Source: Nocardia jejuensis NBRC 103114 (GTDB taxonomy: Bacteria; Actinomycetota; Actinomycetes; Mycobacteriales; Mycobacteriaceae). From it: 64,000 nt of DNA. The notes beneath the pieces were generated by a model that worked only from the letters and a program-made list of their open reading frames with translations, had not been told where the DNA came from and searched no databases. The number at the start of each line of letters is the position of its first letter. Positions within the stretch are counted from its first letter, which is position 1. Location: assembly GCF_001613145.1 (NCBI RefSeq), contig NZ_BDBU01000005.1:62001-126000 (forward strand). Direction: 5' to 3'. Position numbers and translations under genes: made by a program. Shown piece after piece: positions 8,743-18,338 of this stretch.

Positions 8743-9483
8743 TCAGGCTGCGGCCTTCTGGACCCAATCGTTGTCGTTCACGTCGACCTTCTTGCCGTCG
8801 AGGAAGACCGAGGGGGTCGCGGCGCGGTCGCCGAGGGCGGTGCTGAGAGCCTTGTTGGCCGCTTCGGCGTGATTGCGGGCCGAATCGAGGCGGTCGCCGG
8901 TGGTGATGCACTGGACGGCGTCGGCGGGGGCGCCGGCGTCCTTGGCGATGGCGCCGAGTTCCTTGTTGTCGTGGTCGGAGCCACCCTCGCTGGGCTGCTC
9001 GGTGGTGAACAGCAGCGAATGGAACTTGGCGTAGACGGGTCCGTCACCGGCCTGGGCCACGCATTCGTTGGCGGCAATCGCGCGGGTGGAGTAGTCCTTG
9101 CTCCCGGAGCGGGGGTCGAGGAAGTTCACCAGGCGGTAGCGGACCGCGAGCTTGCCCTCATCGACCTTCTGGGCGATCTCCTGGCCGTAGGTCTTCTCCA
9201 GCTGACCGCACGCGGGGCACAGCGGGTCCTCGTACACCTCGATGGTCTTGGGGGCGTCCGGCTTGCCGAGCACGATCGCGCCGTCCGAATCGAGCGCGAC
9301 GCTCACGGACGGATCGTGGGAGGAGCCGTAGCCGTCGTTGCGGACCTCGTCTCCGCCACCGCGATTCCACTGGAACACCGCGAACACGATCAATGCCACC
9401 ACGACCACGGCCACCCCTCCCAGGGCGTAGGTGGTCTTGCTCGAAACCGGCTGCGGAGTGTGCTTCGAAGTCGAATTGCTCAC
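8743..9483 (-). CDS. membrane-anchored DsbA-family thiol-disulfide oxidoreductase
   Basis: 246-residue protein with one N-terminal transmembrane anchor (ALGGVAVVVVALIVFAVF) and an extracytoplasmic thioredoxin-fold domain of the DsbA type. The redox motif CPAC is in YEDPLCPACGQLEK, and the conserved cis-Pro loop reads ATPSVFLDG. Two further cysteines (NEC, QCI) lie in the helical insertion. I place the start at GTG 9483 because upstream residues are unlike the family and lack a ribosome site. Expected role: forming or shuffling disulfides in exported proteins. Confidence 0.88.
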   Translation of the reverse strand: MSNSTSKHTPQPVSSKTTYALGGVAVVVVALIVFAVFQWNRGGGDEVRNDGYGSSHDPSVSVALDSDGAIVLGKPDAPKTIEVYEDPLCPACGQLEKTYGQEIAQKVDEGKLAVRYRLVNFLDPRSGSKDYSTRAIAANECVAQAGDGPVYAKFHSLLFTTEQPSEGGSDHDNKELGAIAKDAGAPADAVQCITTGDRLDSARNHAEAANKALSTALGDRAATPSVFLDGKKVDVNDNDWVQKAAA

Positions 9484-9598
9484 ATCGCACACTCTGCCTG
9501 AACCACCCACGCCGCGCCCTGGCGGGGCCGGAATTCCAGCGTGCCGCAGCGCCGTACCGGGTAACGCCCGAGGTGGCCCGCACACCGGATACGGCCGG

Positions 9599-10801
9599 TC
9601 AGCCCACCTGAACCACGGCTTCTTTGCGGCGCAACGTTTCCGGCGCGATCATCCACGCGACGGAGGCCGAAGCCAGCAGCACGCCGGTCACCCCGAGCGC
9701 CAATCCGTACGACACCTGATCGGCGAGCAGGCCGATCAGATACGGACCCAGAAAGGTGCCGAGGTCGGCCGACATCTGATACCCCGCCAGGACCGGTCCA
9801 CCACGCGTGCCGGGCCCGACGATATCCGCGACGGCGGCTTGCAATGCGGGCGAGAACATCCCCGAACCCACACCGGCGACAGCGGACGCGACCAGCAACC
9901 AGGGCAGGTTGGGAGCCAGCCCGAGACCCGCGGTGCCGATCGCGCAGATCAGCGTCCCGGAGATCAGGAAGGGTCTGCGCCCCAGGGTGTCCGACCATCG
10001 TCCGGACAGGAACAGCACCGCGGCATTACCCGCCGCGAACACGGTCAGCGCGACACCGGCCACGGCGGCGTCCCGGTGCAGGACCTCCACGACGATCAGC
10101 GGAACCAACGCCATGCGAACCCCGAAAACCGCCGCGCCGTTACCGAAGTTGGACCACAGCGCCGCCCGATAGGACGGCCGCGCCAGCCCCTGCCGGAAGG
10201 TCATCACCGGCATGCCCGTGGCCGATTCGGGCACCACCAGCGGTGAATCCCGCAGCGCGACATACACGATCAGGCTCGCGATCAGCAGCGCCACGCAGTA
10301 GATGAGGAACGGCGCGCGCAGACCCAGGAAGGACAGCGCGCCACCCACCAGCGGACCCATGATCGAACCGATCAAAAAACTCGTGCTGTACACACCCGAT
10401 ACCCGCCCCCGCTCGGTCGGCGGCGACATGCGGATCACCAGCGCCAGCGAGGACACCGTGAACATTGTCGACCCGACACCGCCGAGCGACCGCAATACCA
10501 GCAGCTGCCAGTAGGTCTGGGCGAACGCGCACGCACCGGTGGACACCGCGACGATGACCAATCCGGTCAGGTAGACCGGCCGCTCCCCCAGCTTCTGCAT
10601 CAGTCGACCGCTCACGGGCGCGAAGAGCAACCGCATCAACGCGAACGCGCTCACGATGAACGAGGCCGCCGCCACCCCCACCCCGAAGCTGCGGGCGAAC
10701 TGCGGCAGTGCCGGTGCGACGAGACCGAATCCGATGGCGATCGTGAACGCCGACCCCACCAGCACCCAGATCTCGGCCGGCAGGGCTTTGGACCTATTCA
10801 C
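9599..10801 (-). CDS. MFS transporter (DHA1/TetA-like, 12 TM)
   Basis: 400-residue major facilitator with the expected hydrophobic pattern of 12 helices. Motif A appears as GRLMQKLGERPVYL after TM2 and the antiporter-type motif C region as VYSTSFLIGSIMGPLVGG. It starts at GTG 10801, which overlaps the last codons of pgm by 8 nt, so translation is coupled to phosphoglucomutase. Substrate cannot be deduced; drug or small-metabolite efflux is the family default. Confidence 0.85.
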   Translation of the reverse strand: MNRSKALPAEIWVLVGSAFTIAIGFGLVAPALPQFARSFGVGVAAASFIVSAFALMRLLFAPVSGRLMQKLGERPVYLTGLVIVAVSTGACAFAQTYWQLLVLRSLGGVGSTMFTVSSLALVIRMSPPTERGRVSGVYSTSFLIGSIMGPLVGGALSFLGLRAPFLIYCVALLIASLIVYVALRDSPLVVPESATGMPVMTFRQGLARPSYRAALWSNFGNGAAVFGVRMALVPLIVVEVLHRDAAVAGVALTVFAAGNAAVLFLSGRWSDTLGRRPFLISGTLICAIGTAGLGLAPNLPWLLVASAVAGVGSGMFSPALQAAVADIVGPGTRGGPVLAGYQMSADLGTFLGPYLIGLLADQVSYGLALGVTGVLLASASVAWMIAPETLRRKEAVVQVG

Positions 10802-12434
10802 CGGATAGAGCCCGTCCCACCATTTCCTCCGCGGCCGCCTGCACCTGGGCGAGATGCTCGGGGCCCTCGAACGATTCCGCGTAGATCTTGTACTTGTCCT
10901 CGGTGCCCGAGGGCCGCGCCGCGAACCACGCGTTCTCGGTGGTCACCTTGACCCCGCCCAGCGTCGCCCCGTTGCCTCGCGCCCGGGTCTGGATGCCCGT
11001 GATGGGCTCCCCGGCGATCTCCTTCGCGGTAATCATGTCCGGCGTCAACGCCGCCAGACGCGCTTTCTGTTCCGGAGTCGCCGTGGCGTCCACCCGGTTG
11101 TACGCCGGAGAGCCGTAACGCTTTTCCAGCTCGCTGTACCGCGTGGACGGACTCTGCCCGGTGACGGCGGTGATCTCCGCGGCCAGCAGGGCGAGCAGAA
11201 TGCCGTCCTTGTCGGTGGTCCACACGGTGCCGTCCATCCGCAGGAAGGACGCGCCCGCGCTCTCCTCACCACCGAAAGCCAGGCTGCCGCTGAACAATCC
11301 GGGCACGAACCATTTGAACCCGACCGGCACCTCGTAGACGTCGCGGCCGAGCACGCCGACCACCCGGTCGATCATGGACGAGGTCACCACCGTCTTGCCG
11401 ATCTTGGTGAGCGCGTCCCAGCCCATCCGGTTGGCGATCAGATACTCGATCGCGACCGCCAGGTAATGGTTCGGATTCATCAGTCCCCCATCGGGAGTGA
11501 CGATGCCGTGCCGATCCGCGTCGGCGTCGTTGCCGGTGGAGATGTCGTAGTCGTCGCGAATGGCGACCAGCGAGGCCATGGCATACCGCGAGGACGGATC
11601 CATCCGGATCTTGCCGTCGGCGTCCAGGGTCATGAACCGCCAGGTGGGATCGACGAACGGGTTGACCACCTCGAGTTCGAGGTCGTATCGCAGCCCGATC
11701 TCCTCCCAGTAGTCCACGCTCGCCCCGCCCATGGGGTCCGCGCCCAGGCGGATCCCGGCGCCCCGAATGGCGTCCAGATTCAGCACATTGGGCAGATCGG
11801 AGATGTAGCGGTCCAGATAGTCGTAGCGCTCGACCTTGGTGGCCAGCGCGTTCGTGAGGCTGGTGCGCCGGACGTCGGCGAGGCCACCGCGCAGCAGTTC
11901 GTTGGCGCGCGCGGCGATCGCGTCCGTGGCGACGGTGTCGGCGGGTCCACCGTGCGGCGGGTTGTATTTGAAGCCACCGTCGCGCGGCGGATTGTGCGAT
12001 GGCGTCACCACGATGCCATCGGCCTGATGGCGGGTGCTGTCCCGATTGTGGCGCAGCACGGCGTGACTCAAAGCCGGTGTGGGCGTATATCTGTCGCGGG
12101 CGTCGATCATGGCGGTGACATCGTTGGCGGCGAGCACCTCGAGGGCGGTCGTCCAGGCCGGTTCGGACAAAGCGTGTGTGTCACGGGCCAGATACACCGG
12201 ACCGGTGATGCCGCGAGAAGCGCGGTACTCCACGATCGCCTGCGTGATGGCGAGGATGTGTGATTCGTTGAACGCGCAGTCCAGACTGGAGCCGCGATGC
12301 CCGGACGTCCCGAACGCCACCTGCTGCGCGGGATCCGACGGATCCGGGATCTGGCTGTAGTACGCCGTCACCAGATGCGCGATGTCCTCGAGGTCCGCGG
12401 GCCGCGCCGGACGCCCGGCACGATCGTGAGCCAA
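10794..12434 (-). CDS. pgm: phosphoglucomutase (alpha-D-glucose phosphate-specific)
   Basis: 546-residue enzyme, the same length as E. coli Pgm, interconverting glucose 1-phosphate and glucose 6-phosphate. Landmarks in order: FGTSGHRG near the N-terminus, catalytic phosphoserine loop TPSHNPP, metal-binding loop NDADADRHG, sugar-binding GEESAG, and phosphate-binding RPSGTE at the C-terminus. The TTG at 12434 is chosen for its GGGAGG ribosome site and because AHDRAGRPA is where homologues start. Feeds glycogen, trehalose and cell-wall sugar synthesis. The downstream MFS gene overlaps its end. Confidence 0.96.
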   Translation of the reverse strand: MAHDRAGRPARPADLEDIAHLVTAYYSQIPDPSDPAQQVAFGTSGHRGSSLDCAFNESHILAITQAIVEYRASRGITGPVYLARDTHALSEPAWTTALEVLAANDVTAMIDARDRYTPTPALSHAVLRHNRDSTRHQADGIVVTPSHNPPRDGGFKYNPPHGGPADTVATDAIAARANELLRGGLADVRRTSLTNALATKVERYDYLDRYISDLPNVLNLDAIRGAGIRLGADPMGGASVDYWEEIGLRYDLELEVVNPFVDPTWRFMTLDADGKIRMDPSSRYAMASLVAIRDDYDISTGNDADADRHGIVTPDGGLMNPNHYLAVAIEYLIANRMGWDALTKIGKTVVTSSMIDRVVGVLGRDVYEVPVGFKWFVPGLFSGSLAFGGEESAGASFLRMDGTVWTTDKDGILLALLAAEITAVTGQSPSTRYSELEKRYGSPAYNRVDATATPEQKARLAALTPDMITAKEIAGEPITGIQTRARGNGATLGGVKVTTENAWFAARPSGTEDKYKIYAESFEGPEHLAQVQAAAEEMVGRALSGE

Positions 12435-12481
12435 GTTCGTGCCTCCCTTACGAATCGCCTGTGCCCGGCTGGTCATGAGGA

Positions 12482-12724
12482 TCATGACCGCACCCATTGT
12501 TCGAGGCAGACACCGGAATACGCCGGGGCCTGGTGTGCAACGCCGCCGATCACGAGGTTCGCCACCACATAGCTGTCAGCGCCCTCCTCAGCGAGTCGAA
12601 CCGTGCCATAGCCGAACGTGGCCAGTGGGAACACCGTATCTAATGGACCGGGCACAGCGCGATCCACCAGATAGCGGGCGGGGATGCCGACCGCGCCACC
12701 ATCGATCATCGGCCGCGCCGTCAC
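12482..12724 (-). CDS. hypothetical protein, 80 residues
   Basis: GTG-started frame upstream of pgm on the same strand. It reads as a plausible small globular protein (TVFPLATFGYGTVRLAEEGADSYVV..., one Cys) but no family is recognised and no clear ribosome site precedes it. It might be a fragment of a larger gene. The 12725-13062 interval upstream holds no other supported gene. Confidence 0.35.
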   Translation of the reverse strand: MTARPMIDGGAVGIPARYLVDRAVPGPLDTVFPLATFGYGTVRLAEEGADSYVVANLVIGGVAHQAPAYSGVCLEQWVRS

Positions 12725-13062
12725 CGCCGCACCGCATCACTCATCGTCTACCCCCGTCCGTCCTGCCGTACACGAAATCCACCGCGCCGCGCCCACCCCG
12801 GAGCACGAGTCCCGCACGCGATGCCGGCATGGTCCCCCCGTGGCGGCCGCTTTCGGAAACCGTCCGGCCCGATTCGAGCAGTGTACGAACTTCCGGGGCC
12901 GCTGGGGAGGCGGTAGTCGAGCCGATCGACTCCATCACACCTCCGCGCCAAAGTTTGCCAATAAGTAGCCGTTCGGCGTGTTGCTAGGCCTGAACCGCAC
13001 CCCGGAACTGCGAGGATAGGGCCGCTTGCCCGGTGTTGTCCCATCGGCCTCGAGGAGCCAAG

Positions 13063-14262
13063 TTGGCGATCAGCCAATCGATCAGAAGGATGCTGGTCCG
13101 GAGCGCCGGGGCGGCCGCGGTGATCATCGCCGCATGTTCGACCGCACCCGCCGCGCACGCGGGAGCGGTCTACCCGATTCCGGAACAGGACGGGTTCTAC
13201 TTCGCACCAGGGAATCTGGCCGCCGCCGCTCCCGGCGACGTGCTCAATTCCCGCATCGTGCCCGCGCATCAGTTTCCGGGAGCGACGGTCTGGCAGTTGC
13301 TGTTCCGCTCGACCGATTCCCAGGGCGGCCCCATCGCCGCCGTCACCACCCTCATCTCGCCCGGACCCGGTGCGCGACCACTGGTCTCGTATCAGCCGTT
13401 CGTGAATTCGCTTGGCGTGCAATGCGCGCCGTCGCACACGCTGTTCAACGGCGGCGTCAAGGAAGCCGCCGCGTTCCCGCTGATGCTCGCCCGCGGCTGG
13501 GCGATCTCGGTACCCGACCACCTCGGACCGAGCAGCGCGTACGGTGCGGCCCGGTTGGGCGGGCAGATCACGCTGGACGGTGTGCGCGCGGTGAAGCGCT
13601 TCGCGCCCGCCGGTCTCGCGGACGGCCCGGTCGGCCTGGCCGGATACTCCGGCGGTGCGATGTCCACCGGATTCGCGGCCGCACTGGCCCCGTCCTACGC
13701 GCCCGAGTTGCCGATCGTCGGCGTCGCCCAGGGCGGCGTCCCGGTGAACCCCGGCAAGATCGCCATCCAGGCCGGTGACACCCCGCAGGCGCTGTTCGGA
13801 CTCGGCTTCGCGGTCGGCGTCGGCCTGCAGCGTGAATACCCCGCCCAGCTGCCGCTGGATCAGGCACTGACCCCGGCGGGCTTCGCACTGCGTGACCGCA
13901 TCGCGAATTCCTGTGTGGACGACATCATTTCGGCCGGAGCGAACCATCGCATCGGCGAGATGTTCAATCCCGGCATGGAGAACGATCCGGCGCTGGTCGC
14001 CACGTTCCACGAGAACGCGCTGGAGATCGCGCCCGAGCTCATCCGGGCGCCGCTGTACCAGTGGCACGGCGGCAGCGATCAGGTGCCGCTGGATCTGGCT
14101 CTGAACACGGCGGGCCGCTACTGCGCCGCCGGAACCCCGGTGCAGTTCGACATCATTCCGGGCGCGGATCACCTCGGTGCGATCCTGCCCGGATCGATCA
14201 ACGCTTTCGGGTACCTCGGTGATCGGTTCGCCGGTCTCCCGGCGCCGTCCAACTGCCGCTAG
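13063..14262 (+). CDS. secreted lipase (secretory lipase family)
   Basis: 399-residue exported alpha/beta hydrolase resembling the secretory lipase family (LIP type). The signal peptide covers RSAGAAAVIIAACSTAPAAHA. The nucleophile Ser sits in AGYSGGA, with a catalytic Asp probable in WHGGSDQVP and His in GADHLG. Cysteines (VQC, NSC, RYC, SNC) likely make disulfides. Start is TTG 13063, six bases after GAGGAG; an upstream GTG at 13033 lacks a ribosome site. Acts outside the cell on esters or triacylglycerols. It ends at a strong bidirectional terminator shared with the convergent exporter. Confidence 0.87.
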   Translation: MAISQSIRRMLVRSAGAAAVIIAACSTAPAAHAGAVYPIPEQDGFYFAPGNLAAAAPGDVLNSRIVPAHQFPGATVWQLLFRSTDSQGGPIAAVTTLISPGPGARPLVSYQPFVNSLGVQCAPSHTLFNGGVKEAAAFPLMLARGWAISVPDHLGPSSAYGAARLGGQITLDGVRAVKRFAPAGLADGPVGLAGYSGGAMSTGFAAALAPSYAPELPIVGVAQGGVPVNPGKIAIQAGDTPQALFGLGFAVGVGLQREYPAQLPLDQALTPAGFALRDRIANSCVDDIISAGANHRIGEMFNPGMENDPALVATFHENALEIAPELIRAPLYQWHGGSDQVPLDLALNTAGRYCAAGTPVQFDIIPGADHLGAILPGSINAFGYLGDRFAGLPAPSNCR

Positions 14263-14278
14263 ATAATTCGCTCGGCTG

Positions 14279-14320
14279 ACGCGAAGGGCCCTTCACCTGA
14301 TGGTGAAGGGCCCTTCGCGT
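14279..14320. terminator. bidirectional terminator between lipase and DHA2 exporter
   Basis: Perfect 19-bp stem (14279-14297 with 14302-14320) and a TGAT loop. It lies between two convergent genes, 16 nt after the lipase stop and 6 nt after the exporter stop. Confidence 0.85.
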
Positions 14321-14326
14321 GCGAAC

Positions 14327-15829
14327 TCAGTGCGCCAGAACGGGTTCGCCCTCCGACGGCACCGGCGCCTTGTTCGGCATGACCACACCGGTCAGGATCG
14401 CGCCGACCAGGAAGATGGCGGCCGCCCACCAGAAGGTGGTGGTGTAGCTCTCGACCGCGGCCTCGGCCAGCGTCTGCGGCGACGGGGCTCCGGCGGAGTG
14501 GTCGCTCACGTAGTCACCGAAGGCGGTGGCGGCCAGCGTGCTCAGCAGCGCGGTGCCGATCGAGCCGCCGACCTGCTGGCTGGTGTTCACCATCGCCGAG
14601 GCGACGCCGGCGTCGGTGTGATGCACCCCGGAGGTCGCGCCGATGAACGCGGTCGACATCGCGGTACCCAGGCCGAGACCCATCAGGATGAGGCTGGGCA
14701 GGATGTGCGAGGCGTAGGCGGTGTCCACGCCGATCCGGGTCAGCAGCGCCATACCCAGTGTGGCGAGCAGGAATCCGGACACCACGGTCACCTTCGGACC
14801 GACCCGCGGCACCAGCAGCGACGGCACCGTCGTGGAGGAGGCCACCATGCCCGCGACCATCGGCAGGAAGGCCACGCCGGTGATGATCGGCGAGTATCCC
14901 AGCGACTGCTGCATGTAGTAGGTCAGGAACAGGAACATCGCGAACATGCCGATGGCGGTGGTGAACACGGCGATGTAGGACGCACCGCGCGTGCGGTCCA
15001 GCACGACGCGCAGCGGCAGCAGCGGATGCGCGACCCGCTGTTCGAGCACCACGAACGCGGCCAGCAGCACGACGCCGCCGATGAGGAAGCTCAGCGTGGT
15101 CGAGTCGCCCCAGCCGTCGGACTCGGCCTTGGAGAAGCCGTACACGATGGCGAACAGCGCCGCGGTGACCGTCAGCGTGCCGGGGATATCGAGTTTGGGA
15201 CGCTGCGTGCCGGTGTGCTTGGCCAGCAACAGGATCGCGCCGACCAGTGCGATGGCCGCGAAGACCAGGTTCACGTACATGACCCAGCGCCACGACGCCC
15301 ACTCGGTGAGCGCGCCGCCCAGCAGCAGGCCGAGCGCACCGCCCGCACCGGCGATGGCGCCGAAGATGCCGAAGGCCTTGGCTCGCTCGCCGGGTTCGGT
15401 GAAGGTGACGGTCAGCAGCGAGAGTGCGGCGGGTGCGAGCAACGCACCGAACACACCCTGCGCGACACGCGCACCGACGAGAACCTCGAAGTTGGCGGCG
15501 GCGCCGCCGACCGCGGAGGCGAGCGCGAAACCGATCAGACCCACGATGAAAGTGGTCCGGCGGCCGAAGAGATCGGAGAGTCGTCCGCCCAGCAGCAGCA
15601 GGCTGCCGAAGGCGAGGGCGTATCCGGTGACCACCCATTGGCGGTCCGCATTGGAGAAGCCCAGGTCGAGCTGGGCTTCGGGTAGCGCGATGTTCACCAC
15701 GGTCGCGTCGAGAACGACCATCAACTGTGCGACACCGAGTACGGCGAGCACCCACCAGCGCATCGCATGCGACCCGCGCCGACCGGCAGCGGCCGACGGG
15801 GTCACCTCTTTCTCCAGAGCTGTGGTCAT
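14327..15829 (-). CDS. DHA2-family MFS drug exporter (EmrB/QacA type, 14 TM)
   Basis: 500-residue transporter. The N-terminal VVLDATVVNIALPEAQ (motif D1) and GGRLSDLFGRR (motif A) are diagnostic of DHA2 proton-drug antiporters, and the length fits 14 helices. ATG 15829 is chosen for GAGGAAAACACC ahead of it. It is divergent from a TetR gene at 15947; the 117-bp gap contains an imperfect dyad, so repression by that TetR with relief by substrate is the likely control. Confidence 0.9.
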   Translation of the reverse strand: MTTALEKEVTPSAAAGRRGSHAMRWWVLAVLGVAQLMVVLDATVVNIALPEAQLDLGFSNADRQWVVTGYALAFGSLLLLGGRLSDLFGRRTTFIVGLIGFALASAVGGAAANFEVLVGARVAQGVFGALLAPAALSLLTVTFTEPGERAKAFGIFGAIAGAGGALGLLLGGALTEWASWRWVMYVNLVFAAIALVGAILLLAKHTGTQRPKLDIPGTLTVTAALFAIVYGFSKAESDGWGDSTTLSFLIGGVVLLAAFVVLEQRVAHPLLPLRVVLDRTRGASYIAVFTTAIGMFAMFLFLTYYMQQSLGYSPIITGVAFLPMVAGMVASSTTVPSLLVPRVGPKVTVVSGFLLATLGMALLTRIGVDTAYASHILPSLILMGLGLGTAMSTAFIGATSGVHHTDAGVASAMVNTSQQVGGSIGTALLSTLAATAFGDYVSDHSAGAPSPQTLAEAAVESYTTTFWWAAAIFLVGAILTGVVMPNKAPVPSEGEPVLAH

Positions 15830-15895
15830 GGTGTTTTCCTCGTCCCCTAGGATTAGCGGAGAAGCAGCCTCCGCATTGCGATTCAAGCTATCATC

Positions 15896-15920
15896 TAAAC
15901 GGAGCTATCTCCTCCAGTTA
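15896..15920. promoter_or_regulatory. possible TetR operator, imperfect dyad
   Basis: TAAACGGAG at 15896-15904 and CTCCAGTTA at 15912-15920 are inverted with 7 of 9 matches, in the 117-bp gap between the divergent DHA2 exporter and TetR genes. Position supports an operator; binding is not demonstrated. Confidence 0.35.
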
Positions 15921-15946
15921 ATCCCGAATACTGCTAGGATTACCGT

Positions 15947-16621
15947 GTGAATCCCGTCACCACCGCTCCCCCACCTCGGCGTCTGCGCGCGGACGCCGCA
16001 CGCAACCAGCAACGGATCATCGCTGCCGCCCGGGAGCTTTTCGCCGACCGCGGCCTCGAGGTCACCCTCGACGACGTGGCCGAGCGGGCCGGCGTCGGCG
16101 TCGGCACCGTCTACCGCCGATTCGCCAACAAGCAGGAGCTGATCCTCGAGGTCTTCGACCAGATGGTCACCGAACTGGCCCAGGCCGTCGAGACCGCACT
16201 GCACCATCCGGACCCCTGGCAGGGCCTGGTGGACCTGTTCGAGTACTCCTGCATGCACATGGCGGGCAATCGTGGCTTCGGTGAGGTCATCCTCGAAATG
16301 CACGACAGCATGGACAGATTCGTCTGCATGCGCGAGCGGGTCCAGCCCGGCATGCAGGCTGTGATCAATCGCGCCAAGGACGTCGGCGCGCTGCAGCCGG
16401 ATATCGAGAACGGCGATTTCTTCGCCATGGTCAACATGGTCGATGCGGTCGCGGGTTTCGCCCGGCCGGTCAACACCACGGTCTGGCGGCGCTACATGAC
16501 GCTGATCCTCAACGGCGTGCGCGGCGACGGGGTGGCGCGCATGCCGCTGACGGAACCCGCCTTGACCGAGCAGGAAGTGGAACAGGCCAAGTCAGCGATG
16601 TCGGCGTGCCGGAAACGGTAG
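15947..16621 (+). CDS. TetR-family regulator, divergent from DHA2 exporter
   Basis: 224-residue regulator with the N-terminal TetR HTH (RIIAAARELFADRGLEVTLDDVAERAGVGVGTVYRRFANKQELI) and a mostly helical ligand domain. Starts at GTG 15947. By gene arrangement it most likely represses the exporter at 14327-15829 and itself. Confidence 0.9.
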   Translation: MNPVTTAPPPRRLRADAARNQQRIIAAARELFADRGLEVTLDDVAERAGVGVGTVYRRFANKQELILEVFDQMVTELAQAVETALHHPDPWQGLVDLFEYSCMHMAGNRGFGEVILEMHDSMDRFVCMRERVQPGMQAVINRAKDVGALQPDIENGDFFAMVNMVDAVAGFARPVNTTVWRRYMTLILNGVRGDGVARMPLTEPALTEQEVEQAKSAMSACRKR

Positions 16622-16654
16622 CGCGGCTCACACTCATGTCCTAAAGTTGGTCGC

Positions 16655-17953
16655 ATGACCAACTCTTGGGCGAACTGGGCCGGGGATCAACGCTGCGCCC
16701 CGGCATCCATCGCCGAACCCGGCACGCCCGAGGAAGTCGCCACCGTGCTCGCCGAAGCCGAGGCGAAAGGCCATACCGTCCGGGTCGCCGGCTCGGGCCA
16801 CTCGTTCACCGATACCGTCCTGACCGACGGCACGCTGATGCGCCTGAACAAGCTCGACCGCATCCTGTCGGTGGACAGCGAGAGCGGGCTGGTCCGCGTC
16901 GAAGCCGGGCTCACACTCAACGCCGCGAGCAATGCGCTGCATCCGCTCGGGCTGGCCTTTCCCAACCTCGGTGACATCGACGTGCAGTCCATCGCGGGCG
17001 CGACCGCCACGGGCACCCACGGCACCGGCTCGAAACTGCAGAACCTCTCGGCCGCACTGCAATCGGTGGAGTTGATGCTGGCCGACGGCAGCCGTGTGGA
17101 GCTCAACGAGCAGACCGATCCGGACGGCTGGCGCGCCGCGCGCGTGAACATCGGCGCCCTGGGCGTGGTCACCGCGGTCACGCTGCAGATGGTGCCGTCC
17201 TTCGTACTCGAGGGCGTCGAGCGCCCGGCTCCCGTCGAGGAGGTCCTCACGGACCTGGACGCCCTGGTGGACGGCAACGAGCACTACGAGTTCTACATGT
17301 TCGCGCACAGTCCGCTGGCCATGACCAAGCGCAACAACACCGTGACGCTGCCCGAACAGCCGCGCGGCGCGGCCGTGGACTGGTTCTCCGACGTATTGAT
17401 GACCAACTACATGTTCGACGGCCTGTGCCGCCTCACCCGCCGCTACCCGGGGGCCATTCCCTGGGTGCAGCGCGGCGCGGCCTACGCGGGCAGCTACCGG
17501 CGTCAGGTCGAGCGCAGTTACCGAGTGTTCGCCAGCCCCCGCCTGTTCCGCTTCACGGAGATGGAATACGCCATCCCGCGCGAACATTCGGCCGACGCCA
17601 TCCGCGAGATCAAGGACGTGGCCAAGCACTTCGACACGGCCATGCCGATCGAGGTGCGCTGGGTCGCGCAGGATGACGCGTTCCTGTCCCCGGCCGGCGG
17701 CCGCGACACCTGCTACATCGCGGTGCACCAGTACACGGGCATGAGCTACGAACCCTACTTCCGCGCCTGCGAGCGGGTTTTCGATCGCTACAACGGCCGC
17801 CCGCACTGGGGTAAGCGGCACTTCCAGTCCGCCGAGACGCTGGCGGAGCGGTATCCCGAGTGGGACAAATTCGCCCAGGTGCGCAAGCGCTTGGACCCCA
17901 AGGGGCGCTTCACCAACGCCTATATCGAGAACGTGCTCGGCCCGGTCGGCTGA
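16655..17953 (+). CDS. L-gulono-1,4-lactone / D-arabinono-lactone oxidase-type FAD enzyme
   Basis: 432-residue vanillyl-alcohol-oxidase-family flavoprotein. The FAD-binding PCMH domain fills the first half, with VRVAGSGHSFTD (the His region where related oxidases bind flavin), GLAFPNLGDIDVQSIAGATATGTHGTG-type cofactor loop, and NIGALGVVTAVT. The C-terminal ALO domain ends with the HWGKRHF catalytic signature. It resembles the mycobacterial L-gulono-1,4-lactone dehydrogenase. It oxidises an aldonolactone, perhaps towards an ascorbate-like product. ATG 16655 has no strong ribosome site. A GC-rich hairpin with TTTC follows. Confidence 0.9.
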   Translation: MTNSWANWAGDQRCAPASIAEPGTPEEVATVLAEAEAKGHTVRVAGSGHSFTDTVLTDGTLMRLNKLDRILSVDSESGLVRVEAGLTLNAASNALHPLGLAFPNLGDIDVQSIAGATATGTHGTGSKLQNLSAALQSVELMLADGSRVELNEQTDPDGWRAARVNIGALGVVTAVTLQMVPSFVLEGVERPAPVEEVLTDLDALVDGNEHYEFYMFAHSPLAMTKRNNTVTLPEQPRGAAVDWFSDVLMTNYMFDGLCRLTRRYPGAIPWVQRGAAYAGSYRRQVERSYRVFASPRLFRFTEMEYAIPREHSADAIREIKDVAKHFDTAMPIEVRWVAQDDAFLSPAGGRDTCYIAVHQYTGMSYEPYFRACERVFDRYNGRPHWGKRHFQSAETLAERYPEWDKFAQVRKRLDPKGRFTNAYIENVLGPVG

Positions 17954-17975
17954 GTCCGGCGTCGAATTGCGCACC

Positions 17976-18002
17976 GCGGGCCGAGGGTCTCCCCCGGCCC
18001 GC
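17976..18002 (+). terminator. terminator after lactone oxidase gene
   Basis: GCGGGCCG (17976-17983) pairs with CGGCCCGC (17995-18002), 11-nt loop, followed by TTTCG. Confidence 0.65.
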
Positions 18003-18137
18003 TTTCGCATGCTGGGCACCCTCGCACCGGACGGCTATGATCGGTTGCTGATAGTTCGCTGAATCTGCGTTTCTGCTCGTCGGACTGCCCTGGATACGCG
18101 CCCGGACCCGGGCGCGGCCCTATGCGAGGAGGATTCG

Positions 18138-18329
18138 ATGTCTTCTTTCGGTGACAACATCAACGACGCGGCCGACAAGGCCGAGCACGATGCCAAGGAC
18201 GCCGGCGACAAGGCGCGCGGTGCGGCCGAGCGGATGGAAGACAAGTTCGAGCACGCGGCGGACGACGTCAAGGAGAAGGTCGGCGGCTTCGTCGACAAGA
18301 TGAAGGACCGGCTCGGCGGCGCGAAGTAG
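18138..18329 (+). CDS. small LEA/CsbD-like hydrophilic protein
   Basis: 63 residues, almost wholly charged amphipathic helix with repeated DKA/AKD/KDK units (DAADKAEHDAKDAGDKARGAA) and no aromatic core apart from a few Phe. Such proteins resemble LEA-type or CsbD-like stress proteins. GAGGAGG precedes the ATG. It lies 9 bp before a second protein of similar kind and in front of a BCCT transporter and MscL, pointing to an osmotic or desiccation role. A mycobacterial antitoxin-like helix is an alternative. Confidence 0.7.
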   Translation: MSSFGDNINDAADKAEHDAKDAGDKARGAAERMEDKFEHAADDVKEKVGGFVDKMKDRLGGAK

Positions 18330-18338
18330 GAGCGCCCG

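Noticed and set aside
12741..12938. 65-residue minus-strand frame upstream of the 80-residue hypothetical
   Set aside because: No ribosome site, Gly/Arg/Ser-rich and no family resemblance.
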